DNA of 64,000 bases from Sitta carolinensis (GCA_032173965.1 CM063285.1:21735660-21799659); one strand, 5' to 3'; positions 1 through 15,046 are shown, counted from the stretch's first letter. The notes: generated by a model not told the origin, from the sequence alone. Numbers and translations: made by a program.

Positions 1-3000
1 TATTGCACAAAAACACAGTACTAGAACTATAAGCAAAACTGGGGTGAGTCTAAGGCATAAATAGACACTTTTGCACACCTGAAAAATGGTGTTTCAAAGG
101 AAGCCTTGTGACTGTGGTAAGCTGACACTCCATATCAGATCTGCAGCTGGTGAGACTAGACCATGCTTAAATTTTTCCTCCCACCCAGCTGCTGAGCATC
201 CACAAATCAAATTGAAGTCAGGGGGAGCTGTATATCTAAATTTAAGCAGGAGGCTTATAAATCCTGATAATAATAAATCCTAAATGTTTAAGCCAACTTG
301 CATGTGTACCCTAAAAAAAGAAAGCTAAATGTGACTCTGATTTTGTAATAGCCTGCACTTGAGGAATAAGTGGTCCAAGTTTATGTTGTTCTGGATGAAA
401 TGTTCCTTCTCTTCAGTGTCATCAGTACATAGAGGGATGGTGAGGAAAAAAAGCTGTGGGGTTTGGGATCTGGCCTTTCACATGCTTTAATTTTAAACAT
501 TGTCATTGTAAGTTGTTTCATAGAGAGGAAAAGCTATTTTGTGGTGAAGGATGGCTGGCCGCTTCCCTGGCTCTGCTGGGATTTTTTTGTGGTTTTGGGT
601 AAGAGCACCCTCTCCCTGTGACTCAGGTTCTCCTCTCCCTGCCTCCTAGGTTCTCAGCTTCCACACAAGGTTTACATGTGGCTGTGCCATGTGTCTGGTG
701 TACAGGTACTTGAGACATAGCATGTGGTTCAGCATTTGATCTGCCTTTAAGAGGCAGTTCCTACCTGCTTCCTGTCAGATTTTCCCTAGTAGCAAGTAGA
801 CCCAATATTTGTGTTGACTTAGCTATGGTAATGGACATATGGTGAGGAGTCATCAGGAGTTTCTCTCTGTATTTGCCTGCTGCAGATACAGTTTTTTGCC
901 TTTGTAGCAGATAAATATAAAGAAGGAACCAGTTCCTTTTCTTCTAATAGGGAGAGTCACAACAGAGACATCAGTATTTTCAAGGTTTCCACATATTGCA
1001 GTTAAGGGAACAGATCCATAGTCAAAATAAATATCGCTAACCTTCAGTGAAAATCTTTCAGTACAAATCTCTAGTGGAAAAGCCTATAAATAAACAGAAA
1101 CAGGGGAGCATCTGTTCATTGATACTCCATGAAGCAGCTGATAAAAATAAAATCTGTATTATAACAGTAGCCAATACAAGATGAAAAAGTACCTGACAGT
1201 GGTACTCCTGAACCGAGAAGTTTAGGAGCCAAGAAGCTCATCTGACTTGAAAATTGAAGAATTGTCTGAAATAGATGTTGCCATGGAGACAGATAGGATT
1301 AGCAGCCTGAGACTGATTTCATTGGTCTGCTGCTAGCACAAGTTGCTTGTTTGAGTAGCATTAATATGTTGTCTCACGCTGCTTTATATGCTGAGACCAT
1401 CTGGCATTAGTGGTATTTAAAGGTGCAGTTCTGTTACGGAAGGAGTTTGGCAACATGGTTTGATTTTTGTTTGTAAGACAAGCCACAGGAGTTACAGGCT
1501 CTTTGAACAGCTGTCTTATGCACAAAAATATTCTGAAAAGTCACAGCTTATACAGAGATGAAGTAGGGCTTTGGGAAGGAGCACAAGGAATTTCAGAAGT
1601 TTGCCTTATACTCAGTCAGCACATATTTGAAATATTCTCTGCACAAATACACACTTTTGCATGTTTCTTCAGGTGTGAATGTGAAGGCAGCCACATTTTT
1701 TTTTTTTTTAAATGAGCCTTTTCACTGCTTAGGGGAGCTATCCACTACCTCAAACCAACAGAAGATCATATTGTGCATTAGGGAAAAGTGTGTTGTAATG
1801 TTGCACTGTTAAATGAAGAAATTAAGGTCTAACCAAACAGAGTTCCTTTAACTTACTTCAGAGTCCATGATTTCAAGAAAAAATATTTTCTTTTAGTTTG
1901 ACTATATACCTTTGGATATGTATTTTTTAGCAAAGGATTTGATAAGAGTTTGTAGAGACTAAAATAAACCTTATCTTTGATCTATTTATATCAATGAGTC
2001 TTCATCTGCTTTCCTTAATACCACTCTGGAGTGGGAGTTATCTTCCAAAGGAGCTTATATGACAGTGCTGACATGCCTCAGATGCTTATAAATTTTCACT
2101 ATTTTTTTCTTTGATAATTATTATCACCACTTAATTATTCTTGAGACTTTTTCCCTAGACAGTGATGAATGGTTAAAGAGTGATCAAATAAGAGCCAGAA
2201 AATATTCCTGTCTGAGTTTGAGTTTCAGTGTGGAGGTTTTTCTGTAGGCTGGGCATGGTAAGGAGAGTGGCTAGAAGGAAAATCAGCTGGAGGCTTCATT
2301 CTCCTGGATAAACTTAAAATTGGATGCAATTTGAAGTCAAGTCTCAATAATTAGCCATAAGCTTGATAGACATTTTAACATTCTCAGCTTACCCATGTTC
2401 TCAAACTACTGATGGAAAGCATTTCTAATGGTGTTCTCCAGCAGTGTAACACTTGTCCTCAGGTATTGATGTGATTGATGTTTCTTGGATATTGGTGTGA
2501 AGTATGTAGTACAATAATAAAATGAAACAAGGGCATGAGATCTGTTCCACAAATCTTTAGGTTTTAAGCTTTTATTCTGGAGCTCTGACTTTGCTGCCAA
2601 AACAAATTCTTCATATAATTTTGCTTCAAGTGAGGGACCCAAGATATACATAGCTGTGGATGTCCTCACTCCTTCAAATAGCTTTAGAATGATTACGTTT
2701 CATGCTTAATGTTTTTACAGCTTAGTCCTATTTTAACAAAATGAATATAGGGCACAGGAAGAAAGCCAAATAACTTGTATTCCCAGCCTGCTCCCAACCC
2801 TCAATTCCTAGTTTGCAAGTCAGTTTGCTCCCTGTTTTGTTTGCTTGTTTTTAACGCTGTCATGCAGTTCTCTCTGAAATAGAGCTTGAGTGCAGCTTTG
2901 GGTGCCAGTTCACCCCAAGATCCAGCTCATGGTGACACAGATGTTACTTCCACAGAGCTGTTACCCCTGAGCAGTCTTCCAGCACTACCTTTTCATGTCT

Positions 3001-6000
3001 TGTAGCCTCCCGTGCATCTTCCTGCTCTCACAACACGTCCAGGGTATGCCGCACACTTCCACATTGTGCAAAAGTATTAGAATCAGCCTGAGAGGCTGTG
3101 ACGCTACCCCTGCAGGGGTGTGGGCCATTTGGCCTAGATAAACTCACGAGTACTTCTTAAAGACCCTGTCTTTAAGGCCAGGAGCAGCCTTCTCCAGCCG
3201 TGGGGGAGGATCAGGAGGGACTGGCTCTGGGGAGCCAGGGTGTAAGACACCTGCACTGCTTGGTCTTCTGGATGCTTGTTGGTTTTCAGTTTTATTATTT
3301 GTGCTTAAAAACTTAATTTCTGAAACTGCTGATTTTGGCCAGATGCTACTTCATTCCTTCACATTATTTCATTTGTTTCAGTTCTCCAGATACTGACATT
3401 TGACATACAGTATTTATAGTCTAGGAATGAACTTTTGGTTTTTTTTCCTTTCCATTCATTTCCAGGGATAGAATGCTCCTTCCATTCTTGCTGCATTTCC
3501 ATAACATTTAAATGAGCTGACTGCAGCTGATTGAGCTATTTACTTAATATTTCACTGTGAGAAAAGGTGATAGAATTGAGAAACAATAGCATCTGAAATA
3601 GCACGAGTTGTGCTACATTACATTCTGCCGAGTTGCAAAGTCTGGTGACTCGACTGCCTGAAACTGAAATAGTTGCAGTGAGGCTTTCTTGTCTGGACTG
3701 TCCAACACAATTGTGTACATTTACCATTAATGTGAAGTGGAAAGAACACAGATGAAGGTATCGTAAGTTTTGTGTTATATTTTGCCAGTAGCCCTGAAAA
3801 CTAATGGGATGGAAATGTACTTTTGAAGCAACCAAGTCATAGGTGGCTAATGACACATTGTTCTCAAAATACCACTGCAGTAGCACTGTAGATAGAATAG
3901 ATTTATTTTTACAATAGATTTTCTATGTTCAGTGGATTACTAAAATATGATTCTATATGATGGGGGCAATTTCAGAAACTTGTAGTTAAAAATAGCTGCA
4001 TTATCAGAAGGTGGAATGTCTCCTGGATGAAAAATCAATAAAGGGCTCTAAAAATGCTTTTTTAAATATAAACAGAGCTATTATTAGATTTATGCTTCCT
4101 AAGGTTTGTCCCAGGAAAATTGCACCTTTGGATAGCATTCCAGTGCCACTCCTGTAATCCCAGTGAAATCACAATATGAAGTCCGTCTGGAGTGCTCAGT
4201 TATTTGATCTGAAGACTAGAAGAAGATTTAGTGCCCGTGTATGCCTCTGACTTCCTCCTTGAAGTTGCAGAGAGTATTTGTTGTGCTTGCACTGCAGCTC
4301 AACCTCTGGGACCCTGGGCTTGCACAGCTTGTGGCAACCTGTGGTAGGGAATCATTGGGTATCTGAGTGGGCCAGACTGAAACTGGAAATGCTGTCTGGT
4401 GCAGTCCAGTCCATTCTTGATTTTCTCTTTCCTAGAAGCTGAAAGGATTAGGATGATCTAAACTAGAAAAGAAGGGTTCTTTAATGTTCTCTCTAATGAC
4501 TTAGTGGCATTGTCTTCTGCTCATAACTCATCCACTCTGTACAGACTTGCTAGGACAGAATATGGTGTCTCTATGAGTTCCTTATTCACTTCTGTCAAAA
4601 TTTACTCTAAGTAGCTTTAAATATAAATTACAGATCTCATGTTGATTTTTAATTTTTTCTCTCCAGAATAAAATGTGGAAAAATGTGAGGTAGGACATTG
4701 AGCATCATGCTACTAGCTAGAGTCAGGAAGAGAGCTGCATGTTGCAAAGGAAAAGTGATCATCCATGGCTGAATGAATTAAAATTTACTAATTTACAGTG
4801 CCTGTCATCTGGAAGCATTTCCCAGATTATTTGTATTAAATGTATGCACATTGAGCTAGATGGACTGTATCCTTTTGCTGGTATAAAAAATGTAGGTCGA
4901 AACCTCTGCAAGCTTCCTATTATAATTTAGCCTCATTGCACCCTAGAAAGTGGTGAATAGCATGTATGTTTTTCTACACAAAAATTAATTTAAACATTTT
5001 TTCTTCCTTTCTTTTTGCTGTTATTTCTATCCTTTTTACTCTTTTTCTAGTCACTGCAGTTGTCTTTTAAAAGCAGGATCTCAAAGTACAGCAAGGGTGA
5101 AACAGAGGAGAGGAAACAGAAGACTAAAAAATGTGCCTTTGCTACAGAATCTGTAGACTTTCCGTTTTCTCCAGCCTTAGAGGTTCATTGCAGGGTGTAT
5201 GTCTAGAAGGAAGCTGTAGTTGTAATGTACAACAAGAGCATGGCACATTAGTCAGCCATCTGTTTATCAAATTGTGGTTTAGAGCAGAAACCTTTTCTGT
5301 AGGACATTGTCCAGCAGAATCTCAGAAAAATTGAAACAGCTGTGGCTGTAAAAGAAAATGTACATAAAAAAGTCCAGGGAGAAACCACAGATAGAGATAA
5401 CACTCCTCTGTTATTCATAGCTCTATCATTGAATGTCCCTTTCATAGCTTTGAACAGAGATAGAAATCACATTTACATTTAGATACATAAAAGGAATACA
5501 CAAATGATGACATCAGTGGTTCAGCAGATGGCAAGATGATTGTTGCAGTCCCTTAAGAGCTGGGATCTCTCATTGCAGTTATTGTCCAAATGGAAACCTC
5601 TGAGCGGAAGAGCAAGGCGTTACAAGAGATAGTAAGTGTACAGGGTCTAACCTCATGTCTAGGAATGGAAGCAAGCAAAAACAGTGTTGTAATAATTTCA
5701 CCATTAATACTTTTACAAAAAAAACGGGACTGTGGATCAAACTCTTCCCTGCAATTGCTTTAGGTTAGAGTTAGGTCTAATTCAGTTCAGATATCCTGCT
5801 TTTCTGATACTTTCCCTTTGGTTACCCTTGTTACTATTGGTTGTTTAAAAATACATTGAAATTAATGCAGAATAATTTCTCTTTGTGTTTACTTGGCAGA
5901 TTTGGTAGCCCCTGTTTAATTTTTGAAGCAATTTATCAGACATGCATAAATGCATTTCAAGAAATGTATGTCAAGAGTTGCTTCTTCCAGCTTTTCCATT

Positions 6001-9000
6001 AACTGGTTCACAATGCATCTTCCAGGAAAGCAGTTAAAATCATAAAGCATGAAAATCTACATAGGATTCAGTTCTGTCTGCAATGAAGTCAACTGAAGCT
6101 TTGCCAGTGACATCAAGGGATCCAGAGTTTGATATAGTGCTTAAACTATTAAGTACTATGAAAGCAAGACTCAAGGGTGGGCTATATGTGTCTTCATAAG
6201 CTATTAATAATAATATGAAATAACTTACTGTAAATTAAAATCATGTGATTGTGTGCACATATTCATGTGTCTGTGCACATTTTGTATCAGAAATCTTCCA
6301 AAAGGTCCTCATAGAAGGGGAAAATCCAATCTCTCAGCTCTTGGCTGTAGAGAATCTTTTTCTTGGGCTTTGTAAGAGGAGCTTATCAATGTGGACGTGA
6401 AGGTGCACCAATCTATGGGGTAATTGCTGAGCTGATCTTTAAAGCTCCTGGAATACTCAGTAAGAAAAAGTAAAATTAAAACACTGGAAAGACTTCATCT
6501 AGTATTTATCTTAGATAGGATTCTGCATTAAAACAGATACCTAGTAAACTTTCCAGCCCTTCTTATTTATGCTGCAATTACCTTTCCATAAAACAGTGGG
6601 ATGAAAATCTGAAAAGAAGTACAGCATGGATGGCTGTGAGATTTTTGTCAGTTCTTCTGTTTGATAAACAAATGAATGTCAGATCATTTTACTATAATAT
6701 GCAGATAAAAATTAGCACATCATTATACCTGATCTCATGCTGGAAGTTGTTTTGTATTGTTAAGTGTGCACAGTAAAAAGTTTAATGGCAGATACAGTAT
6801 CTGAAGCCCACACTTTTCCCATTTCTAGTCATACACAGACAGTTGTGACCATTGTGACATACACAATAAATTGGGACATTTTGCTTTTACTGTTGTTATT
6901 AACAAAGCTTTCATGATCTTCATTGTATGCAAAATTGATAATCTGATTGATTTTCTTTCCTTTTTGCTTGGCTATCCCTAGTAGCAATTAAAATTTCAGA
7001 CTTTTTGCTAAGCTCTTAGGGAAGTCAAAAAAACCCCAACAACTGAAAACCAAACAATGAAATCAAAGAGAAACTCTTTCCAAACTCCTTTTGATTGTTA
7101 AAGCTTTGAAAAGCAAAAACATTTTAAAAATTTCTTTGGATATTGTTCTGTGAAAAATTACCAATATGGAAAAGAGGAAAGCTTCCATTTAAAAACCATG
7201 AATCTTGGTGGTTTAAAAAAAAATTTTTTTGGACTTATGAATTGTCAAAAATAAATAGTCTGATGCCTTGTATTTGTATTCTCTGATTTCCTAGTTTAGT
7301 CAAGATGCTGTGGAGTGGTCTTTCCTGCAATGGTCATAATTCTTCAGTGTCAATGTTTCACATGAACAAATATTTTTTTTTCTTAATCTAATTTGATTAA
7401 ATAAGTTTTAGTAAAAATGAATGAACTCATAAAATTTCCAGTTATGAATATAACCCAGTTATGAATCAGTTTGAAATGTGAAGGTATAGTTGAAATTCAG
7501 CTCTCAGTTTGCCATTCTTACGTGGTGCATTGAAATTCACCAATTGTTTATTAAGTCTTTTTTTCATGTGATTTCCTGGCATATATTGGCCCATTTTTCA
7601 AAACTTTTCAAAAACTTTCAAAACATTATTACATGTTATAGAAAAAGATCTTTCGAACTTATTATCAGCTCTGTAAAAAATTTACAGTGCACTTAGGGAA
7701 GGTTTCTCAGGGCAGCCTGTTAACTTGACTTGCAAGAGCGAGGTCAGTATCTGTTACACTGTGGACACAGTGGTCCTGTCTCACCAGAGGATCAAGGCAA
7801 ACCAGAATACCATTGGTAAGCGGCCAAATGAAAGATACCCCAGAAAACAGTGTTTCAAATGTTCACATTAGGCTCAAAAGCTTCAAAGATCTGCTGCGCT
7901 TAAACTACGTTCAAGTCAAGAGCTTTCTTTGTCTGCAATTCAGTAATTTCAAAGGGGGAAAACATAAATAACTTTAAAAAGGAAGTAGTCTTAGAGAATG
8001 GAAACAAAAATACCAAAGGTAACTTTGTAAAACTTTCTCATGTATTGAAGGGGTAAGAGCAGATAGGTTAGAGGGATATGGTGCATCTTGAATAACTGTT
8101 TCATTTAGTTCTCTGCAAATAGAGAAAAGACATGAAAGAATCTAGCTAATGTTAAAGTCTGTGAAAGTTCTTTAGATAAAAAGGAACAGAATTCTCCCAA
8201 GAGTGCTGATGTGTTGCTATGTGAACAATTATAGTGTGGTAGCAGAGAATGTTTACTGAGTGCCCGCTGTTCTAGGAAGGATTTTCTGTAAGCTATATCA
8301 AAAGAGAAAGAAGTGTTTTGATGCCAGTTAAAAAGATCTGTCTGTTTTGAGATCTTTTCAGTTGTATTTACTCTGATGAATCATGGCAAGCCTATTTACC
8401 AAGACTCAGACTCTGAAATCGTGCGGGAGTTAAGAAGACATTCAAGGAAAGTTTTGTTCTTTTAAATTATTGATATATGGGTAATTATATGTGTGGAGGA
8501 CAAATTTATTCAGAAGAGAGAGGCACAAACCCATCCCTTCATAGGGTGTCCACTAAATAACTAAAACTGCAGTTGTACCAGAAGGTATACTTTGTTTAGT
8601 CAAGTGGCTGAATCCAGTGGTAGAGAAGAAAATATGTTACCAGAGGTTTTATTTTCATCTCTGTTAAACGAGCTTGAGGGTGCTGTAAGTGGAAGTTTTT
8701 GGTGTTTTATTTGTAGTGCTCGCCTGTGCTTAAACCTGCATCTTCATCACTGTTGTCACCCACTTAAGTAGGTTAAACTTGTCTGTGCTCCTTTCACACC
8801 TCCATTGACAAAATTATCTTGTGCAGTGGGGCTGTTCAAATTGAAAGCTGAAGAAAGGACCTGGATAAACGACCCACTCATTAAGGAAGCATCACAGAAT
8901 GTGGACTGATTTGAATTTATTATATTTCCTAATAATGTTGACACACTCAGAAAGAAATGATCTTTAACAGTGTGAGTCATTCATTCCCAATGGGATTGGA

Positions 9001-12000
9001 GGTATTCGTAATATCAGGTATTGTGTGAAAAGAGGCAAGGAAAGAAATATTGCAATGATGATGACATTATTGTTGTTAGGTTTTCCATGATATTTTTGTC
9101 TGAAATAGTGTCTCTAGCTGATATCACAAAGATGAAGTTGATTGTTCTCATTCTTTTTGATACCACTGTGCTAATAAACTTCTTAAAATGGATTTTTTTA
9201 CATTTTCCTAAAAAATAAATACAATTTTTTACGTAGTCAAATTGAATATAACTACTATGATTTCTTAAAAACAAAAAAAAAACCCAAAAAACCCCATGTT
9301 TTCTTTCTTCAAGGAACACTTTGGAAATGAGTATAAAACTGAATTATAATTTTAAAGTTCTTTCTCTGTTCTTTTTTTCTTTACATCAATTTTATGTTGG
9401 TTTTTTTTTGTTGTTTTTTTTTTTTTTTCATCACAACTCTGGAGGGAAATTCCTGACCTTTTCATTTTTTCCATGGAAATGCTGAACTGCGTTTGACATG
9501 TCAACTCATAAAGTTGTCATAATTATGGTTTCAGACCTGTGTCTCTGTGAAATTTCCTCAGGAACCGTAAATCATAAGCAATGTTTGTAGACAGAGCCTG
9601 GAATTACATTTCACTGATAAGTGGAGTGCAAACAATGAATTAAGAAGTTAATTATCAAGTGTTTCCATTTTTAGAATGATCAGAAGAGAAACAACTGGGC
9701 AAAACTCTTCATAATTCTAGTAAAAGTAAAATCACAGTATATATAATTTTTGTATTAATTTGATTTTTGAGAATAATTTGTAGTTGAAATATAATTTTGG
9801 TCTGTATCACGGACCAAAACATCACTGTTAAGGATACTTTTTACTTAATTCAGGTTTATTTCACTTAAAAGAAAGCTGAATGCTTTGTTCTTGGATAGTA
9901 AAGTCAACACAGCAGTGGAAGCAATGAGCTGGCTTTTCTATGAACAGTCATGAAGTGCACTGCTTTTCACTGATGTAAGTGAAAGCAGGAATTGGTTACA
10001 AGATATTTTCCAGAGATAAAAATACTGTGCTGATGGATATAATGGAAAAAATGGAAGAGAGGAAGGTTAAAAAATGGCTCAGAGGGAGCACTAAGTTTTG
10101 AAGCACTGAGCCGGTAGAGGCAGCAGCTAAAATCATGTCACCTTTTGACACATCATCTGGGACAGTGCATGTCCCAGCACTGTTCCAATGCATGTGATGT
10201 TCCATCAGTACCAAGTGCTTGAACAAACAACCCCGGTGTTATGGTCCTCTAGGAGGCCAAGCACTGGTTTTACTTTAGTGCTTGTCAAGGCCATAAAGAA
10301 TATAAATGCAAATAGATTAACTTGGCAGTAACTCAGGGTACATAGCTGCTGCTGCTGCTGCCCTGGGTGTCCAACAGGTCTCCAGTGAATTGGTGCTATT
10401 ACTGTGCTAAATTGAATATTTTTCAGGATGGATGGACAGAAAGCAAAGGGTAAGGATTAAGCAGTGGAGAGGTCACATGTGGAAATCACTATTTGGTGTG
10501 TAATATTTCATCAGAGAGAGAGAGTAATTAACTGTTTAACCTTAGTAGTGAGGAGATGTTTTACAAGAAAAAGGTGAAGACATGAAGAAAACAGTAATAT
10601 TGGGAAAAAAAAAAACACGCAAGAAAACATCTAGTAGGATTGAAGCTAGAAAGTTAAATTAGGGAAAAAAAAAAAAAAAAGAACAAATCCCCAGAAGTGT
10701 TCATTCTTTGCTTGTTCTTAGGCCAGTGCTAGGTGTTGTCTGTGGCATGAGAAGTCAGTGAAGTTGTCCCCCCTCCTCTCCTTTTTGTCCTTTTTATTGC
10801 CAACGTGGTAAATCTTTGTGGTTTTATATGCTGTGAAAACAGCAGGATGCTGTGGGCAGTTGGTCTGGGCTCTTGGTCTTGCAGCGTGGATGATGATGAT
10901 GATGGAAAGCTGTTACCCGACAGCAAGGCCATGGAAACATTAACCTGGTGGTCCAGTGCTGTGTGTCTCCGAGTCTGAGCACAGCCCTTGGGCGGTTTGG
11001 TCTGTGTTCCATCTCCAGGACCGGCTAGGACTGAGGCACCGCTTCTCCGAGTGCTGTGGCTCAGCATCTGGCACCCCTGTTAATCAGGCTTCAGGGAAGA
11101 GCACTGTTTGAGCTCAGGCTGCCGGGTTTACACATTTTGCCTCTTGTCCTCTCTTCCTAGGTCCCTTGTAATGAAAATTTCTTCAGGGGAGAGACTTGTG
11201 GGAGGAAAAGATACTCTCACATCCCTCACCCTTTACTCTAGAGGACCTCCAATTTCTTCAAAGTATTTCTCTGCTGTTCTCAAAAAAACATTACCTTGAA
11301 TCATGGAATAGCCTTCTGGGCAAGTGACTGAATTTCAAAGTGCTCTTTTCCAGTCACTGCAATGCTGTGAGACTGCTGCCTTTGTTCACTTACAAGCCTT
11401 GCAGCAGAACTGAGCTTGCTCCTTTCAGAGGCTGACATGGTATATTATTTCATATTTCATCTTATTGTCTGCTTAGAGTAGCTTACACTAGTTTTGTATT
11501 CTTCTCTATAATTGCCTTTATTGTTTGACTTCTTCTGGCAGCTTAGCTCTTAACTCACCCTAAAATCCACAATAACTTTTGAAATATTTTGATTTGGTGG
11601 AAAATTTCAAGAGTGATTATTTTCTGTATCTTCTGTATTGTATTTTAACCTCAGGAAATCCTGGCCTCCTATTCCCCAGAATGAAGAACATGTAAGTGCT
11701 ACAGGAACACAGCATCATTTATATTTCCACAGTGATTTCCAGAGGAAATCTTAGCATGTGCTAAGTATTTTCTTAATTTTTAAAAATAAACTTTTCTTCT
11801 GAGTAAGCAGTTTTAATAAGCCCCTCTGTCTTCCGTTTCTAACATTCTGTAAATGCTGAGATAAATTAAAAATGCACAAATGTTTCTGAATGAAGGTAAG
11901 TGCTTGGAAATTCTTGTAAAAAAGGACACTTTGTCTTAATATTGTACCTTGTGTTTAAGATATAGGTTTATGAAAATAATTGCAATGTCATAGCCTTAAA

Positions 12001-14523
12001 AATTTTAAAGGAGAAAAGGTATGTTTTTCTATCTCCTCTTAAAGCCTCTATGATGAGAAATGAAGTTTTTGTGCACTGTGATGTAAAGTAGGATTTATAT
12101 CTCTGCTACGTAAACATTGACTGAATGCTTTTGGCATGTTTCATTGCTTTTTGGGTAATTTTTGCAATGTACAGATCCTCTGGAGAGACTTGAACTTAAA
12201 AAGAAGTGGGGTATAACTTGGTTTACTGCCCAGGATTCTGCTTCCAGAATATTTTTTTCAAATCACCTACATCAAAGTTTCTGTAAGAAAAAAGTAGCGC
12301 TAGGAATTTGTGCTAGGAAAATGTGTCAGATTCAATATCCAGTATCTCCAGGCAGAGAATATTGATGCCAAAGTAAAAATCTCAATTTCCTATATATGAC
12401 AGAAAAAATACATCTTATAGAAGGGATCTCTGGGGGGGATCTGTTACATCTCTTTAGACCTCTGAAATGCCCAGTGTTACTGAAAGCAGTGTATCTTCAG
12501 AGTGCACTATCCATGGAATGCAGGTGTGTTTTACCTGGTGCTCATTAGAACAGTTAGTGGGCTGCCTCCGTGGTTTGCTGCCACCTGTACTTGGCTGTGC
12601 CCATCTGTTTACATCTGTTATTCCTTTGTAACTAATCACAGTCAATTCTAGGAATGATAGAATAATCCCATACCACAGAACTGAGTGAATAAACGCACCA
12701 AAATAAACAGTAACAAAAAGTCCAGCACAGAATAATTTTAAAGAGCAAAACTCTTTTTCTGTATGAAATAATATAGCTAGGACTATGTGTCATGGAAAAA
12801 AAGGAACAATAAAACCCAGAAAATATTACTTAGTCAGGTCTTAAGACTTGTTTCTTTCATACGTTCTTACGCATTTGAAGTGTGAGGTTTTGCACTTTCA
12901 AACATCTGGGTTTTAACCTTTTATTAAAATATGGGTACTGAAGTTAGAATAAATAGACAAATAAATAAATCGTGTTATGAATCAGTGTGGTGATCTTTAT
13001 GCCAGCCCTTCAAACTTACTTCAGGCTACTTTTCTGCTCACTACTGGTAACATGTTTAAATGTAGTATTGTACTGTAGTCTGATCACTTCAGACAATAAT
13101 CCTTCTTCAATTGGAAGGCAGTTTGGCATAGGATTTGGAGTAATGTGATTTGACAATTGTTTTGTCACATCTCAGAAGTGCTAAAATGTATTCTGTAGAA
13201 CTTTGGTTTTTTATGAATTAATGTTTCCAGCCCTTCACGAAAGCCAGAAGTGCTTTCTGAGTTTGCATGCTCAAAGAGGAACCTTAACACTTAATCTCTA
13301 TATCAATAAAGGTGTGAATCTGAACTGTCAAAATACATTTGAATGTCAGCATTTACTCTCTATTACTGATTAATTTAACAGCCAGATTCACTTTAAAAAT
13401 AAAATTACTGTGTCATGGACCATTGTCTTTTACTGGTGCTTGGATGCTTGCTCTCCAGGATGCTTGCAGTCTCTTACATCATTCACTTGTGGGAAAAAAA
13501 CACAACTTTGTCTAGTTCTACTTCAGAGCAAAATCTTCTGGCAGAAAGGAGGAGACAAAATTTCCATGCAGACATTGTCAGCTTCTCTGTCTTCCTCACG
13601 TAACTGGTTAAAAAATAGCTGTCTTTCACTCTTTTATGTTGAATTAGAACATCCATGGCATTTAAATGAGCCTACACAGGAAGGGCACAATAAAATGCTT
13701 CTCTAGTTTTGTGTAACTTATATGAAAAATGTTGTGTTCACCAGTTGTGACATCATTGTCACAAAACTTGTGTTCTGTTTTGTAGGTGTATTTGTGTGAC
13801 TGTAATCCCAATTCAGCAAACCTAAAGTAAAACCATAAGATAGGACGTTTCCTTCCTTCATGTAAATAGAAACATGTAGCTATACAGCCAAATGATAAGC
13901 AAATAGCAGCTGAACATCACGTGCCATCCTGCTTTCTCTTGTGTGCATCGATGTGATACCAAAATTACATCTGTTAGGATATTTCTGTAGCAAAAATCCA
14001 TGAAGAAAAAGTGCTGCAGTACAGCTGCCCAGACTTTCAAAAATATCATAAGGCTCTTAATTTTTTTTTTTTAGTGGAACCATATTAGCAATATACTCAG
14101 GAAAGATTGCAGTGTAATGAGAAGTGAGTGCTCTGTATTTTTTTTCTCTGCCACTATTTGCTTGCTTTTATACTAACTGTTCAGTGAACAGTTGTTTTTC
14201 TTGCACCATCTTGTCTCTTTCTTCATTTTAAACTGTTCCTTAGAGAAAAAAAAGCCCTCATATCGAGTTGTCTATTTGAGTTGAGTGTTGCTTATTCTGC
14301 CTGTTTTGAAGACTTCTTTGAGCCCAAAGGCTTGGAGTATTATTTAGGATTGGTACTTGATTTTGTTGCTGTTGAAAGGTTAATGTACAAAGTATTAGTC
14401 GATGTTAAAACCTCAGTGTAAGGTTAGTTAAAATATTTGTATTTCTGATCTATTAACAATTGCTTCTGTTGTCCACTGAGCAAATTTTCAAACCACATTT
14501 CTCGCTCTTGCTCTTCTGACATC
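1..14523 (+). other. CPE intron 1, upstream block (no gene seen)
   Basis: This AT-rich sequence has no exon I can support. Open frames here are short, lack recognisable domains and are not flanked by consistent splice sites. Low-complexity runs occur at about 9403-9430 (T-rich), 10608-10618 and 10665-10680 (A runs). Short GCT and GAT triplet runs lie near 10345-10361 and 10889-10904. A slightly more GC-rich stretch near 2880-3260 has no assignable function. Intron identity is inferred from exon 2 at 27967 starting mid-codon with an acceptor and no exon 1 upstream in the window. Confidence 0.8.
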
Positions 14524-14529
14524 TTAGGT
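14524..14529. repeat. Target-site duplication, left copy (TTAGGT)
   Basis: Six bases immediately left of the LTR 5' TG, identical to those right of its 3' CA. Confidence 0.88.
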
Positions 14530-14822
14530 TGTTGTCCCTGAAAATAAGCCTTCTGGTTTGTTTTAGTATAGTGGAGTCAGTTCTCATGAATTGTAAGATA
14601 AACAAGAATCATGTTTGCATTCCTTTGTAAAAGATATCACCTGATGGACTTCTCAAGTGACCAGTGGAGATGGAGAGGTGGGAACTTCTCTGTCCAGTCT
14701 GGTCACTGTCCAGAAACTTATATATACGAGGTCAACAATAAAGTAGAGACTTCTTTTCTTCTTCTCTGCCTGAACACCTGTTGTGTGTGTTACTGTGTGT
14801 TCCTATCTGTGTCACAGTAACA
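14530..14822 (+). mobile_element. Solo LTR of an endogenous retrovirus (copy 1), in CPE intron 1
   Basis: This 293-bp element starts TGTTGTC and ends AGTAACA, so it has TG...CA termini. It is flanked by a perfect 6-bp direct repeat TTAGGT (14524-14529 and 14823-14828), as expected for retroviral integration. It carries TATATATA at 14719-14726 and AATAAA at 14737-14742. That close spacing resembles the short-R layout of alpharetrovirus/ERVK-type LTRs. A second copy lies at 60605-60890, about 94% identical by eye. No gag, pol or env sequence is adjacent, so it is a solo LTR formed by recombination. The family name is unknown to me; the orientation comes from the order of the TATA box and poly(A) signal. 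Confidence 0.9.
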
Positions 14823-14828
14823 TTAGGT
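14823..14828. repeat. Target-site duplication, right copy (TTAGGT)
   Basis: Six bases immediately after the LTR terminal CA, a perfect match to 14524-14529. Confidence 0.88.
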
Positions 14829-14992
14829 AGCAAACAAATTCCCCGCAGCAGTGTCAGAGGCCATGCTTGATATCCTTCCTCAGATCTCTCCTTAATACTT
14901 ACTTTTCTCACGTCAGATCTTAAGGGAGGAACAGGGGTTAATGAGGTCTGTGGTAAGATCATGGCCTGCCTTGGGCTTGCCATATGGTTCAA

Positions 14993-15014
14993 TTCTCTCT
15001 CTCTCTTTTTTTTT

Positions 15015-15046
<32 letters not shown>

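Noticed and set aside
14175..14193. 9-bp-arm palindrome AACTGTTCA-G-TGAACAGTT
   Set aside because: A single isolated palindrome of this size is near chance expectation in 64 kb, and nothing around it suggests a function.
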